Below the pieces are notes generated by a model. That model was given only the letters and a program-made list of their open reading frames with translations. It was not told the DNA's origin and ran no database searches. From Paenibacillus silvestris (lineage in GTDB: Bacteria; Bacillota; Bacilli; Paenibacillales; NBRC-103111): 38,851 bases of DNA. The stretch covers positions 1-38,851 of the forward strand of contig NZ_WTUZ01000033.1 in assembly GCF_009882985.1 (NCBI RefSeq), read 5' to 3'. Made by a program: the position numbers and the translations under genes. Each line of letters begins with the position of its first letter. Positions within the stretch are counted from its first letter, which is position 1. Positions 1 to 7,062 of the stretch are shown in pieces.

Positions 1-75
1 TCCGCTCGACTTGCATGTATTAGGCACGCCGCCAGCGTTCGTCCTGAGCCAGGATCAAACTCTCCATAGTAGAAA
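1..75 (-). rRNA. 16S rRNA, 5' end only (partial)
   Basis: Read on the minus strand, this begins with the universal 16S start (GAGAGTTTGATCCTGGCTCA, followed by the conserved GACGAACGCTGGCGG and the TAATACATGCAAGTCGAGCGG stretch). Only about the first 70 nt lie in the window; the gene continues beyond the left edge. The exact mature 5' end is not determinable by eye and is placed a few bases before GAGAGTTT. Confidence 0.97.
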
Positions 76-164
76 AGCTTAATTGTACTCATTGACTTGC
101 TAGCGAGATTATGTTTATGTAATCTCTATTTTTGAACGATTTCTCGTTCGTGCTTACTCACTCG

Positions 165-185
165 TTGTTCAGTTTTCAAAGATCA
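165..185 (-). promoter_or_regulatory. rRNA leader boxA-like antitermination element
   Basis: On the minus strand the leader reads GATCTTTGAAAACTGAACAA about 95 nt before the 16S start. TTTGAAAACT followed by AACAA is the usual boxA-type/processing element of Bacillus-group rRNA leaders. The call rests on similarity to that family pattern; antitermination itself is inferred. Confidence 0.6.
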
Positions 186-229
186 ATTTCTTCGTATTTC
201 TTCGCCATCCGTTTAGCGGCGACTTTTAT

Positions 230-259
230 AATATATCACATTCGAGCCAATCAATGCAA
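230..259 (-). promoter_or_regulatory. rrn promoter P2 (proximal)
   Basis: On the minus strand there is a -35-like TTGCAT (254-259) and a -10-like TATATT (230-235) with 18 bp between them. An overlapping alternative is TTGATT (249-254) with TATAAA (225-230). It sits about 160 bp before the 16S start. The transcribed sequence just after it (CGCCGCTAAACGG, 209-221) echoes the one after the distal promoter. Confidence 0.55.
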
Positions 260-348
260 GCTTTTTTTATTTTTCTTTTTTCTTGCTTCGCTTACATCCT
301 TGTACCACTTTCGCTTTCCATGTGAGCCGTTTTTAGCGGCGAGAGTTA

Positions 349-377
349 ATTTATCATAGATTCGCAATTAAAGTCAA
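349..377 (-). promoter_or_regulatory. rrn promoter P1 (distal)
   Basis: On the minus strand there is a -35 TTGACT (372-377), a 17 bp spacer, and a -10 ATAAAT (349-354). The upstream stretch to about 400 is almost pure A/T, as expected of an UP element for a strong stable-RNA promoter. The start region is followed by CGCCGCTAAAAACGG (327-341), nearly repeated after P2. Together these two promoters and the leader explain the gene-free stretch from 76 to 438. Confidence 0.65.
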
Positions 378-393
378 GCAATAAATAAAAAAT

Positions 394-422
394 AAAAAAA
401 GAACCAGATTAACATCTGATTC
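394..422 (-). terminator. Terminator after the ygxA-like gene
   Basis: On the minus strand GAATCAGAT, a GTTA loop and ATCTGGTTC form a 9 bp stem (one G-U pair), followed directly by seven Ts. It lies 16 bp after the stop of the ygxA-like gene and just before the rrn P1 -35 box, so it separates the two units. Confidence 0.85.
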
Positions 423-438
423 CCATTGGAAGTTGCCC

Positions 439-1308
439 TTATACGCCCGTATACCGCAGCTCAATCTCTGAGGTTTCTTCATCGATGAGAACAGCGACTT
501 CTTTAATCAAACCTTTTTTGACGAGCTTATTCAGCAATAAAGGAAGTTCTGTTTTAATTTCAACTAATTGACCATGCTGTTGAAGTTCATCTGCACTAAA
601 CGCTTTATCGTTTTCTCTGAGGATTTGGATAAAGGCCTCACAGCATCTTTCCATTTTGGACATAACCGAAAACTCACAGGCAAGCAAAACGAGCTGAACT
701 CGTTGCTTCAGTGTCTCTTTGCTCATGGTCAATTCCTCATAAAGCTTGTACACACCAGGATTTATTGCGCGAATCTGCCTCCACACCGTAATTTCCGGGT
801 GATAGCCATCCTCAATGATGACAATACGAGCCCAGTGATGCAGGGCTTCTAGAATGTTATTGTAAGCATCAAGCAAGTGCTCATCCAAGATATATTCTTT
901 GCTTTGAAGATATTTACGCAGAAAAAGAGAGAACTCAACAAGGAGCTTATGCTCGCGCAAGTCAGCTGGAAATTCAAGTATACGATGGCGCAGTCCTTCT
1001 AAATACGTATTCTGATCCAGAAGTATCTCCCCTTTTAGCAGCCAGTGAAGGATATTTCGGTTATGACCTTGACGTATCCATTGTTCAATGGAGGAGGGAT
1101 CTACCCACCTTTCTTGTATCCGAGAATCGTCTCTTATATAATTAGTAGTATGATTGTTCAGGCTCAGGTCGTTCGTTACGATAAGCAGAAGTATATCAAA
1201 GCCATCTGTAAGTGAGGGAAGTTGCTTAGGATTATCAACCGCCATGACACTAATGATCCGATCGTCATTTCGGAACTTAAGCAAAAACTGCTCTTTATCA
1301 ATTCCCAT
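439..1308 (-). CDS. ygxA: Nucleotidyltransferase-like protein (YgxA family)
   Basis: This 289-residue protein resembles the Bacillus YgxA family, annotated as nucleotidyltransferase-like; its biochemical role is not established to my knowledge. The N-terminal half has an alpha/beta character (FDILLLIVTND near residue 38). The C-terminal half looks helical, ending in a winged-helix-like stretch (LLLNKLVKKGLIKEV near 255). I see no clean G-S-x(n)-DxD nucleotidyltransferase site, so catalysis is doubtful. The ATG start has a CAGGAG ribosome site about 12 nt upstream. The identification is supported by synteny: in Bacillus subtilis ygxA also sits beside an rRNA operon with ygzB and perR. It ends at its own terminator before the rrn promoters. 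Confidence 0.75.
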   Translation of the reverse strand: MGIDKEQFLLKFRNDDRIISVMAVDNPKQLPSLTDGFDILLLIVTNDLSLNNHTTNYIRDDSRIQERWVDPSSIEQWIRQGHNRNILHWLLKGEILLDQNTYLEGLRHRILEFPADLREHKLLVEFSLFLRKYLQSKEYILDEHLLDAYNNILEALHHWARIVIIEDGYHPEITVWRQIRAINPGVYKLYEELTMSKETLKQRVQLVLLACEFSVMSKMERCCEAFIQILRENDKAFSADELQQHGQLVEIKTELPLLLNKLVKKGLIKEVAVLIDEETSEIELRYTGV

Positions 1309-1431
1309 GGGTGTCCAAAGCTCCTGTCTCCAATTGTTTTTATCTTATTTCTACAATGCAAGAGGAGTTTCCTGCTCTATTCTGTGACAAATCATACAAA
1401 ACTGATAGCTAATTTATGGGGGGAACAACGC

Positions 1432-1836
1432 GTGCGTTTCAGATCAAGTAAGGTTAATGAATTCCGCTTGTGGGGTCTAGCGCTAACAATGGGCGGCATG
1501 CTGCTTATGATTATAGGATTAGCGGGGATCGTTTTTGATTGGGGAAAAGCAGGACGAATTGCTGCTGTAATCTTCATGATTATCGGGATGGTCACCATGC
1601 TGGTCAGTATGGGTATTTACTTCTGGGCTGGCATGCTGTCTACATCAGCGATTGCGCTTGATTGTCCGGAGTGCGGAAGAAGAACAAAAATGCTAGGAAA
1701 AACAGATCGCTGCATGTTCTGCAAAACAATTCTCACCGTTGATCCTCAGTATCAGCCTACAGCTGAGAATGAAACTGCAGCCGCACAAGCGATCCCGCTA
1801 GAGCCGAACAGAGATCATGAGCATAAGCCTCATTGA
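1432..1836 (+). CDS. ygzB: YgzB-like membrane protein with zinc ribbon
   Basis: The proposed start is GTG at 1432 (MRFRSSKVNEF), with a GGGGGG ribosome site 8 nt upstream; the open frame extends further upstream but without a comparable signal. The 134-residue product has two membrane segments (about residues 14-34 and 42-68), then a cytoplasmic-type zinc ribbon with Cys pairs at 78/81 and 94/97. The tail is hydrophilic and rich in Ala, Glu and His. This matches the YgzB (UPF0295) family, whose function is unknown. It is divergent from the ygxA-like gene and ends at a strong hairpin. The perR / ygzB / ygxA / rRNA grouping is also found in Bacillus, which supports the assignment. Confidence 0.8.
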   Translation: MRFRSSKVNEFRLWGLALTMGGMLLMIIGLAGIVFDWGKAGRIAAVIFMIIGMVTMLVSMGIYFWAGMLSTSAIALDCPECGRRTKMLGKTDRCMFCKTILTVDPQYQPTAENETAAAQAIPLEPNRDHEHKPH

Positions 1837-1850
1837 TGCTCACAAATAGC

Positions 1851-1890
1851 AAAAAGCCGATCCCTTAAGACTAAGGGGATCGGCTTTTTT
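1851..1890. terminator. Bidirectional terminator between ygzB-like and GH18 genes
   Basis: AAAAAGCCGATCCC and GGGGATCGGCTTTTTT form a long GC-rich stem with A/T tracts on both sides. It serves the rightward ygzB-like gene and the leftward GH18 gene; the GH18 stop codon (1890-1892) falls within the T tract. Confidence 0.93.
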
Positions 1891-3602
1891 TATGGCGTTG
1901 ATGGAACTAAGCCATCCTGGATGACTTTCCACATCGGTGACTGCTCGAATCCTCTTCTCCAAGAGGCTACGCCTGCCAGATTGTACTTCTTGACGAGATC
2001 AAGCCGTGCTTTCATCGAGGTTTCATCCTCCAACCAGATGCGAATGAGCTTCTCGCCATCTTTGTACTCCACATAATTTTGGCCAGTATCCGGCAAATAC
2101 GTTGGGGTTAGCTTTTTATCTTTGATAATGGCTGCAGCTGCTTCCATGGTTAAAGTTTTGGAAGTAGTCGTAAATTTGCCATTTTTCGTCTCTTCTGTCC
2201 ACTGGCGTGTATAAAAAGGCACGCCTAGGACCAGCTTAGAAGGTGGAACCTTATCCGCATTGAGTATTTGCTTTACCGAACTTTCTGTCCATGGCAACGA
2301 AGACACGGAACCCGACTTGGGACTGGTGGCCCAATATTCGTCATAGGCCATCACCATCATATAATCAACCACCTCAGCAAGCGCTGTTCGGTCATAAAAC
2401 ATGGACCACATCTCGTTGGTTGATTTGGGCGTTACATCAATGGACACTGCCAGGCCTTGTTCATGCATAAAGGGAGTCATTTCACGGACAAATTGCGTGA
2501 GATTTTCTTTATCCTTAAGATATACATTTTCAAAATCAATGTTAAAGCCTTGCAGTTTATACGTTTGCGCAAAACCAAGCAACTGCTTAATGATTTTCAT
2601 ACGGCTATCATAGGTCGATAGCGCTTTATTCGTCACATCAGGGTCAAAACCGTTGCTGAAGAGCGCCCAAACCTGATAATTTTGGGTTTGCGCCCATTTG
2701 ACATAAGCCGCATCGGCTAAGTTCTTCAGGCGCCCTTCTCCATCCGACAAAGAGAACCAGGTAGGACTAACCACTTGCAGGCCAGTCATATCGCCAATCT
2801 TCGTTGTATCGGGATTTTTGCTAATGACATGTTCCCATGTCAGGTTTAGCTTACCTGCTGGCGGCTTCCAAGGCACATAGGACGATGTATCTTCCTGAAC
2901 GGGAATCGTTTCATCATGATCAATCTGAATATCCGTTTTCCGTACATACCCAATCGGACCGCTAGTCTGCTGAACCCGATACCATTCTTCCTCTTCCCCA
3001 AGCAGCATGACCTGCTCGCCTCCGGCGATGCTTGATACGATAGGTGCTTTAATCGAAGCAAAAGTACGCAGCGGCACAGCTTCGGAGTCCATATGCTTCG
3101 CCCATTTGAGGACTTCACCTTTTTTAAATAAAAGAACGGCACCTGACTGATCGGACTCTCTAATTTCAAAAGGGTACAGTTGACGCAGCGGCTCTATCGG
3201 CACATAGATGTCGCTCCCTTTCTTCTCAACAGGAAAAGACAATGTGATCGGTTTCTCATTCATCAATGCCGAAAGCTCGGTCGTTTTCAATCGAAGCACT
3301 TTATCTTTGGTCGTGATGATCACGGAATCGCTGCTTTTTTCATAGAGGATAGAAGGGTCGATCCATTCCTGAATAAGCTCCAATGGGAGCTTCAGCCCCT
3401 CTTTTTCACCAATCGCGCTTGACTTATAATAATTCCCTTGGTAAAAGACCGGCTTGGTTAACTCGTGGTATTCAGTTTCGACTTTCGTATGATTAGGCGC
3501 GTACTGCTGCCATAGAAATGAAGCCGCACCTGCGGCAAACATCCCGATAATAAGCGAACTGATTAGTAGGATTTTCTTGGACGATTTTCTGCGGTGCTGC
3601 AA
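1890..3602 (-). CDS. Membrane-anchored GH18 family glycoside hydrolase with SH3-like domain
   Basis: A 570-residue protein from a TTG start (ribosome site AAGGAAGTG, 5 nt away). An N-terminal anchor (residues 11-30) exposes the rest outside the cell. Residues 50-165 resemble the copper-amine-oxidase-like 'stalk' region common in Paenibacillus surface proteins. Residues 172-226 look like a bacterial SH3 repeat (VPLRTFASIKAPIV, ending GYVRKTDI). From about 250 onward is a GH18 barrel; LQGFNIDFENV places the catalytic acid at Glu358 with Asp356 before it, as in the YaaH/SleL/YdhD spore-and-wall branch rather than classic chitinases (DGxDxDxE). Likely substrates are peptidoglycan or another GlcNAc polymer, which is inference. 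It interrupts the otherwise Bacillus-like perR-ygzB block. Confidence 0.85.
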   Translation of the reverse strand: MQHRRKSSKKILLISSLIIGMFAAGAASFLWQQYAPNHTKVETEYHELTKPVFYQGNYYKSSAIGEKEGLKLPLELIQEWIDPSILYEKSSDSVIITTKDKVLRLKTTELSALMNEKPITLSFPVEKKGSDIYVPIEPLRQLYPFEIRESDQSGAVLLFKKGEVLKWAKHMDSEAVPLRTFASIKAPIVSSIAGGEQVMLLGEEEEWYRVQQTSGPIGYVRKTDIQIDHDETIPVQEDTSSYVPWKPPAGKLNLTWEHVISKNPDTTKIGDMTGLQVVSPTWFSLSDGEGRLKNLADAAYVKWAQTQNYQVWALFSNGFDPDVTNKALSTYDSRMKIIKQLLGFAQTYKLQGFNIDFENVYLKDKENLTQFVREMTPFMHEQGLAVSIDVTPKSTNEMWSMFYDRTALAEVVDYMMVMAYDEYWATSPKSGSVSSLPWTESSVKQILNADKVPPSKLVLGVPFYTRQWTEETKNGKFTTTSKTLTMEAAAAIIKDKKLTPTYLPDTGQNYVEYKDGEKLIRIWLEDETSMKARLDLVKKYNLAGVASWRRGFEQSPMWKVIQDGLVPSTP

Positions 3603-3726
3603 GATTTCACTTCCTTATATGCGATATAAAAAGAAAAAAACGCTCACTTACCTCCAAGTTTATAGGAAGGTACGATCACGTTTCATTATACAACATAGGA
3701 ACAGGTTATGAGGAATTCTACGAAAG

Positions 3727-4161
3727 TCAATGCTTGGTAACCCCTGTGCAATCTGGACAGACGCCATAAACCTCTAACCGGTAGCCGCCAACCTGAAAAC
3801 CTGTTTGCCCGGCAGCAGTTGTCTCAATATCATGAAGAGGCGGGTATTCAAAGTCCGCTATCTTGCCGCACACTTCGCAAACCGCATGGTAATGGTCTGT
3901 CATATCCGCATCAAAGCGACTCGAGCTATCTCCATAAGTTAGTTCCCGAACGAGACCCGATTCAATAAAAACTTTAAGATTATTGTAAACAGTCGCTACG
4001 CTCATGTTAGGAAATTTGGATTCTAGGGACTTATAAATATCATCTGCTGTCGGATGCGTCATGGAGTCCAGCAAATAGGATAAAATCGCATGACGCTGAG
4101 GCGTCATTCGAACACCTGTTGTTTTCAATTTAGCTAATGCTTGTTCTAATTGTGCTGCCAT
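3727..4161 (-). CDS. perR: Peroxide-responsive repressor PerR (Fur family)
   Basis: A 144-residue Fur-family regulator very close in sequence to Bacillus PerR (TPQRHAILSYL, HPTADDIY, FPNMSVATVYNNLKVF). The winged helix covers residues 1-80. Regulatory metal ligands matching PerR are His36, Asp84, His90, His92 and Asp103; His36 and His90 are those oxidised by peroxide in the known protein. The structural zinc site is Cys95/Cys98 plus Cys135/Cys138. I chose the ATG at 4161, giving an N-terminus (MAAQLEQAL) that aligns with Bacillus PerR; an in-frame GTG at 4173 would add four residues. It normally represses catalase, Mrg and iron/heme genes, though none of these lies in the window. Monocistronic, with its own promoter. 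Confidence 0.93.
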   Translation of the reverse strand: MAAQLEQALAKLKTTGVRMTPQRHAILSYLLDSMTHPTADDIYKSLESKFPNMSVATVYNNLKVFIESGLVRELTYGDSSSRFDADMTDHYHAVCEVCGKIADFEYPPLHDIETTAAGQTGFQVGGYRLEVYGVCPDCTGVTKH

Positions 4162-4203
4162 GTTACACACCACCCGCTGTTAGTCAATAAAACCTTACAT
4201 TAT

Positions 4204-4233
4204 ATTGTACGTGTGGTCATTCCCTTTTGTCAA
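4204..4233 (-). promoter_or_regulatory. perR promoter
   Basis: On the minus strand there is a -35 TTGACA (4228-4233), 18 bp, and a -10 TACAAT (4204-4209). The -10 is flanked by TACA-N6-TGTA, a short inverted repeat that could hold an operator. It does not match the PerR box TTATAATnATTATAA well, so autoregulation is only a possibility. Confidence 0.6.
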
Positions 4234-4260
4234 TCACGGTTATGCGGATTCGCCTGTGGG

Positions 4261-4845
4261 TCAGTGCTTATTTTTACGAGAATCGATGATATACAGAGCT
4301 AACCCTCCAAGAACGAGAGCCATTGAGCCTAAATAGGAGCCCATGAAATCGAATAGTCCCGTAACCCAAGCAGGCTTATTGCTGAGCAGAAAAAAAAGTA
4401 CGCCAGCAGCGACAAGCAGTACACCCATGTTGGTCCCTTTGATCAACTTCTGTAAAGGATCATGGAACTCGTGGTCATAGGACCCTGCAAATTCGCCAAG
4501 TTCATTGCGCCGATTCACATAATCCGTAATTTGAAGGGCATCAAAAAGGTTGTAGAAATAAATCACAGGAATAAACAGTGCAAAGAGGGTGACCGCAGCT
4601 ACGCTTGTATCATTCTGAGAAGTTAACGATGTAATAATAAAAATGTCAAGGATCAACAGCATCATCAAAAATAAGCCACGCTGCATGAGACCTAAGTAGA
4701 AATGCCCAGTACCTGGGACAATAAAAGATAACACGCCTGCGACCCATTTGCGCTTCCTAGGAATAGGATAATATGGCGCATAGTTTGGATAGGAGGAATC
4801 TGTTGAATAGGGGGGAATATGAGAGTTGTCCTTGGGCATAGCCAT
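4261..4845 (-). CDS. TM2-like multispanning membrane protein in ECF sigma operon
   Basis: The start is set at ATG 4845 (MAMPKDNSHIPPYS) because a GGAGG lies 8 nt upstream; an in-frame ATG at 4872 would overlap the upstream stop but has no such signal. The 194-residue product has a Pro/Tyr-rich N-terminus (about 28 residues), then a basic KRK and a hydrophobic hairpin (AGVLSFIVPGTGHFYLG) resembling the TM2 domain, with about five membrane segments in all. Its function is unknown. It is the last gene of an apparent three-gene operon with the ECF sigma factor and its likely partner, so it may help sense or transmit envelope stress; this is inference from position only. Confidence 0.7.
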   Translation of the reverse strand: MAMPKDNSHIPPYSTDSSYPNYAPYYPIPRKRKWVAGVLSFIVPGTGHFYLGLMQRGLFLMMLLILDIFIITSLTSQNDTSVAAVTLFALFIPVIYFYNLFDALQITDYVNRRNELGEFAGSYDHEFHDPLQKLIKGTNMGVLLVAAGVLFFLLSNKPAWVTGLFDFMGSYLGSMALVLGGLALYIIDSRKNKH

Positions 4846-4868
4846 GTGAAAAACCTCCGTTCTTCTGG

Positions 4869-5177
4869 TCATAATAACTCAGATAAGTGTTGGATATACG
4901 TTGTAAGTTGATGAATACCCATATCAATGTTCATGATCTTATGAATGACTCCGAGCTGGAACAATAGAACGGTTGCTGCAGTCGCAACGAGTCCATTGAC
5001 CCAAGCCTTTCTCCGGTGAACCTGCGAATTGTTTGGCTGCACAGGGATCTCATCAGCTTGGACAGCGCGCATGATACGATCCGTCAACAAGGGGCTTGGT
5101 TCGTTAAGCGGAAGCTCATCTAACAGCTTATTTAGGTACTGCGTGAGCCGGATGTCTTCTTGTTGCTTGGGATTCAT
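4869..5177 (-). CDS. Small one-TM protein, probable anti-sigma factor
   Basis: A 102-residue protein with a soluble N-terminal region (about 1-60), one membrane segment (WVNGLVATAATVLLFQLGV, about 59-77) and a short external tail. It overlaps the end of the ECF sigma gene by 50 nt, and its ATG has an excellent GGAGGTG site 7-8 nt upstream, indicating translational coupling. Position and topology suggest it holds the sigma factor at the membrane. It has no cysteine at all, so it lacks the HxxxCxxC zinc anti-sigma signature. It might instead be a minimal or diverged anti-sigma, or an unrelated membrane protein. Confidence 0.6.
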   Translation of the reverse strand: MNPKQQEDIRLTQYLNKLLDELPLNEPSPLLTDRIMRAVQADEIPVQPNNSQVHRRKAWVNGLVATAATVLLFQLGVIHKIMNIDMGIHQLTTYIQHLSELL

Positions 5178-5730
5178 GCGGGTTCACCTCCAACCATTTT
5201 TCTTTGAGCATCGCTTTTCCCCGGTATAATCTAGTTTCGAGCGTCTTCACAGGCAAACCGGTTGCCTCGGACATCTCTTGATAAGACAGCTGCTTATAAT
5301 GATACAAATACATAATGAGTCTGTATTTGTCAGGAAGCTCAGACAATAAGCCCTGCATCTGCTCTTGTTCGTCCTTGAGCAGAGCCCTTTCTTCCGGTTG
5401 CTCTTTGCTGTCCGAGAACCAGCCCTTCATTTTATCAAGCAGCGCTTCATAAGGTTTGCGCTTCTGTGAACGCCGATAATCGGTCACCAGATTCGTTGTC
5501 ATGCGATAAAGCCAAGTTGTGAACTTAGCCTCCCCACGAAAATGGGATAAAGATCGAAACAGCTTGACGAATACGTCCTGGGTCAAATCTTCGGCAGTTT
5601 CCTTATGTCCTACCATGCGGTATACAAGTGTGTAAATATAACTTTTGTGTCGCTCTACCAGCACACGATAAGCATCGGAATGACCTTGACGGACCCGGTC
5701 GATCAGCTGCTCATCCGTCAAATTGTCCAT
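5128..5730 (-). CDS. ECF-type RNA polymerase sigma factor
   Basis: 200 residues. Region 2 covers about residues 20-90 (AEDLTQDVFVKLFRSLSHF, then FTTWLYRMTTNLVTDYRR, the -10 recognition part). Region 4 covers about 125-180 (PDKYRLIMYLYHYKQLSYQEM, with the helix-turn-helix TGLPVKTLETRLYRGKAML). There is no region 1 or 3, as expected for extracytoplasmic-function sigmas. ATG start with a GGGGGAAG ribosome site. Similar to the SigW/SigX/SigV group, but the exact subgroup cannot be decided by eye. It heads an operon with a likely membrane anti-sigma and a TM2-like protein. A candidate self-recognised promoter lies just upstream. Confidence 0.9.
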   Translation of the reverse strand: MDNLTDEQLIDRVRQGHSDAYRVLVERHKSYIYTLVYRMVGHKETAEDLTQDVFVKLFRSLSHFRGEAKFTTWLYRMTTNLVTDYRRSQKRKPYEALLDKMKGWFSDSKEQPEERALLKDEQEQMQGLLSELPDKYRLIMYLYHYKQLSYQEMSEATGLPVKTLETRLYRGKAMLKEKWLEVNPHESQATRRHPAHAVPK

Positions 5731-5764
5731 GCCTTGCTTCCCCCTTTGTCTCTCGTCTTATAAC

Positions 5765-5796
5765 TTAGACGCCATCCGCGGGAGAACCCCTTCAAC
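5765..5796 (-). promoter_or_regulatory. Candidate ECF-type autoregulatory promoter
   Basis: On the minus strand GTTGAAGG (789-796 of the 5 kb block) is followed 17 bp later by CGTCTAA (5765-5771). CGTC is the -10 core used by several Bacillus ECF sigmas; the -35 side only partly resembles their TGAAAC. It starts within the last codons of the upstream mgtC-like gene and precedes the sigma ATG by about 35 bp. Confidence 0.4.
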
Positions 5797-6499
5797 TTTT
5801 TCCTTTTTCCATCGTTACACCGCTTACTCCATCAATTTGATTAATTCCTTCAAGCACGGAGACAATGATGGATGGCTTAGGAATCGTCACATGAAACGTA
5901 ATTTGAACATGGTTAGGCTTGTCATCATTCTCTTGTACTTCCAATGTAATTTTGCGAATATCGACTTTCTGTTTACCTAAAAGGGTTGTAATCACACCGA
6001 GCGTACCTGGCTGATCAACGGCCTGAATTTTGAGAATGCGAATTTTTTTCCCGTTAAAAAATTTCTGTTCCACTTTATTCAGAATCCACAAGGATATCAA
6101 GACCATAAAGCAAGCCAGGACGGCTGGATAATAAAAACCCGCTCCGACAGCAAGCCCAATCCCAGCCACCACCCAGAGGGAGGCCGCCGTCGTAAGTCCT
6201 GTAATGGATCTTCCGTTAAAGATAATGGTTCCAGCACCTAGGAACCCGATGCCACTGATGACTTGCGCCGCTAACCGCGACGGATCTAAGCGCACGTTCA
6301 CTTCGTTCACAAAAGCGCTAAATCCATACATGGAGAGCAGCATGACAAGCGCTGAGCCTACACAGACCAAAATGTGTGTGCGAAGTCCTGCTGCATGAGA
6401 GCTAACTTCCCGCTCAAATCCGATTAAGCCACCCAGAAATAGCGCCAAGAATAACCTGATGGTGATATGAACTTGATCAATAACCCATGGATTGCTCAC
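5792..6499 (-). CDS. MgtC/SapB (YhiD) family membrane protein
   Basis: 235 residues from a GTG start (GGAGG 10 nt upstream). The N-terminal 140 residues carry four to five membrane helices with MgtC-family signatures (LGGLIGFEREVSSHAAGLRT near residue 22, SGIGFLGAGTIIF near 86, TGLTTAASLWVVAGIG near 103). The C-terminal 75 residues (RILKIQAVDQPGTLGVITTL) look like a small ACT-type regulatory domain, as in longer MgtC homologues. The family is linked to growth at low magnesium and to inhibition of the F-ATPase in some bacteria; the role here is not shown by sequence. It follows the GNAT gene by 15 bp and is probably cotranscribed. Confidence 0.85.
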   Translation of the reverse strand: MSNPWVIDQVHITIRLFLALFLGGLIGFEREVSSHAAGLRTHILVCVGSALVMLLSMYGFSAFVNEVNVRLDPSRLAAQVISGIGFLGAGTIIFNGRSITGLTTAASLWVVAGIGLAVGAGFYYPAVLACFMVLISLWILNKVEQKFFNGKKIRILKIQAVDQPGTLGVITTLLGKQKVDIRKITLEVQENDDKPNHVQITFHVTIPKPSIIVSVLEGINQIDGVSGVTMEKGKS

Positions 6500-6514
6500 G
6501 ATGTTCTCGCCTCC

Positions 6515-7003
6515 TTATTTTACCGGATGACTCCCTGGACGCTCAAAGGTCGTTAATGACACGCCAGGAGGAACTGTGAATACCCGCTTAACTGCAAAAC
6601 CAAAGCTTTGATAAAGCCGGGTAGCAGGCAGGTTTGCCGTACCTGTAGATACAATAAAAAGTTGTACACCATTATTCTCTTGTTTATGTAGTATATGTTC
6701 CAAAAGCGCTCTAGCAATACCGCGCCTAAAAAAATGAGGATGAACCATCATCCGGCAGATCGTGACTACACAACCTTCCCGGGAGTAGGAAATCGCACCA
6801 ACCAACTTACGTTCGTTCTCTTCCTGCACGTAATAGCCATAGAACGTCTCCTCAGCCTCGCGTATAGACTGAATGCCATCTTTAAGGGGAGGGATGTCTT
6901 CAAAGCCAATCAGATCAGCTTCAACGCGATAGGAAGCAATTTGAAGGGCTAACAGGTGCAAGATTTCCTCATTGGTGTGCAGAGAAAGCAAGTGTATAGA
7001 CAT
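6515..7003 (-). CDS. GNAT family N-acetyltransferase
   Basis: 162 residues with the GNAT core. ICRMMVHPHFFRRGIARALL (about residues 81-100) contains the beta-4 strand and the R-x-x-G-x-A acetyl-CoA pyrophosphate loop, and NLPATRLYQSFGF (about 123-135) is the usual motif B helix ending in a Tyr/Phe pair. Family members transfer an acetyl group from acetyl-CoA to an amine on a small molecule, peptide or protein; nothing here reveals the substrate. ATG start with GGAGG 7 nt upstream. It begins just after the gatB terminator and probably forms a two-gene unit with the mgtC-like gene. Confidence 0.85.
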   Translation of the reverse strand: MSIHLLSLHTNEEILHLLALQIASYRVEADLIGFEDIPPLKDGIQSIREAEETFYGYYVQEENERKLVGAISYSREGCVVTICRMMVHPHFFRRGIARALLEHILHKQENNGVQLFIVSTGTANLPATRLYQSFGFAVKRVFTVPPGVSLTTFERPGSHPVK

Positions 7004-7023
7004 GCGGAAGCCTCCTTCAAATG

Positions 7024-7056
7024 AAAAAAAGTGGTATCCATTAGGATCACCACTTT
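7024..7056 (-). terminator. Terminator of the gatCAB operon
   Basis: On the minus strand AAAGTGGT GATCC ... GGAT ACCACTTT forms a 12 bp stem followed by a run of seven Ts. It begins 6 bp after the gatB stop codon. Confidence 0.92.
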
Positions 7057-7062
7057 ACTTTA

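Noticed and set aside
132..359. Open frame of 75 codons in the rrn leader
   Set aside because: It covers the rRNA promoters and boxA-like element, is read against rrn transcription, and its Phe/Ser-rich product looks like noise.
3625..3660. Possible leader peptide (GTG, 10 codons) before the GH18 gene
   Set aside because: The GGAGG is only 3-4 nt from the GTG, too close, and no attenuator structure follows.
4201..4215. Possible PerR box in front of perR
   Set aside because: TTACATTATATTGTA matches fewer than half of the positions of TTATAATnATTATAA; kept only as an unassigned inverted repeat.
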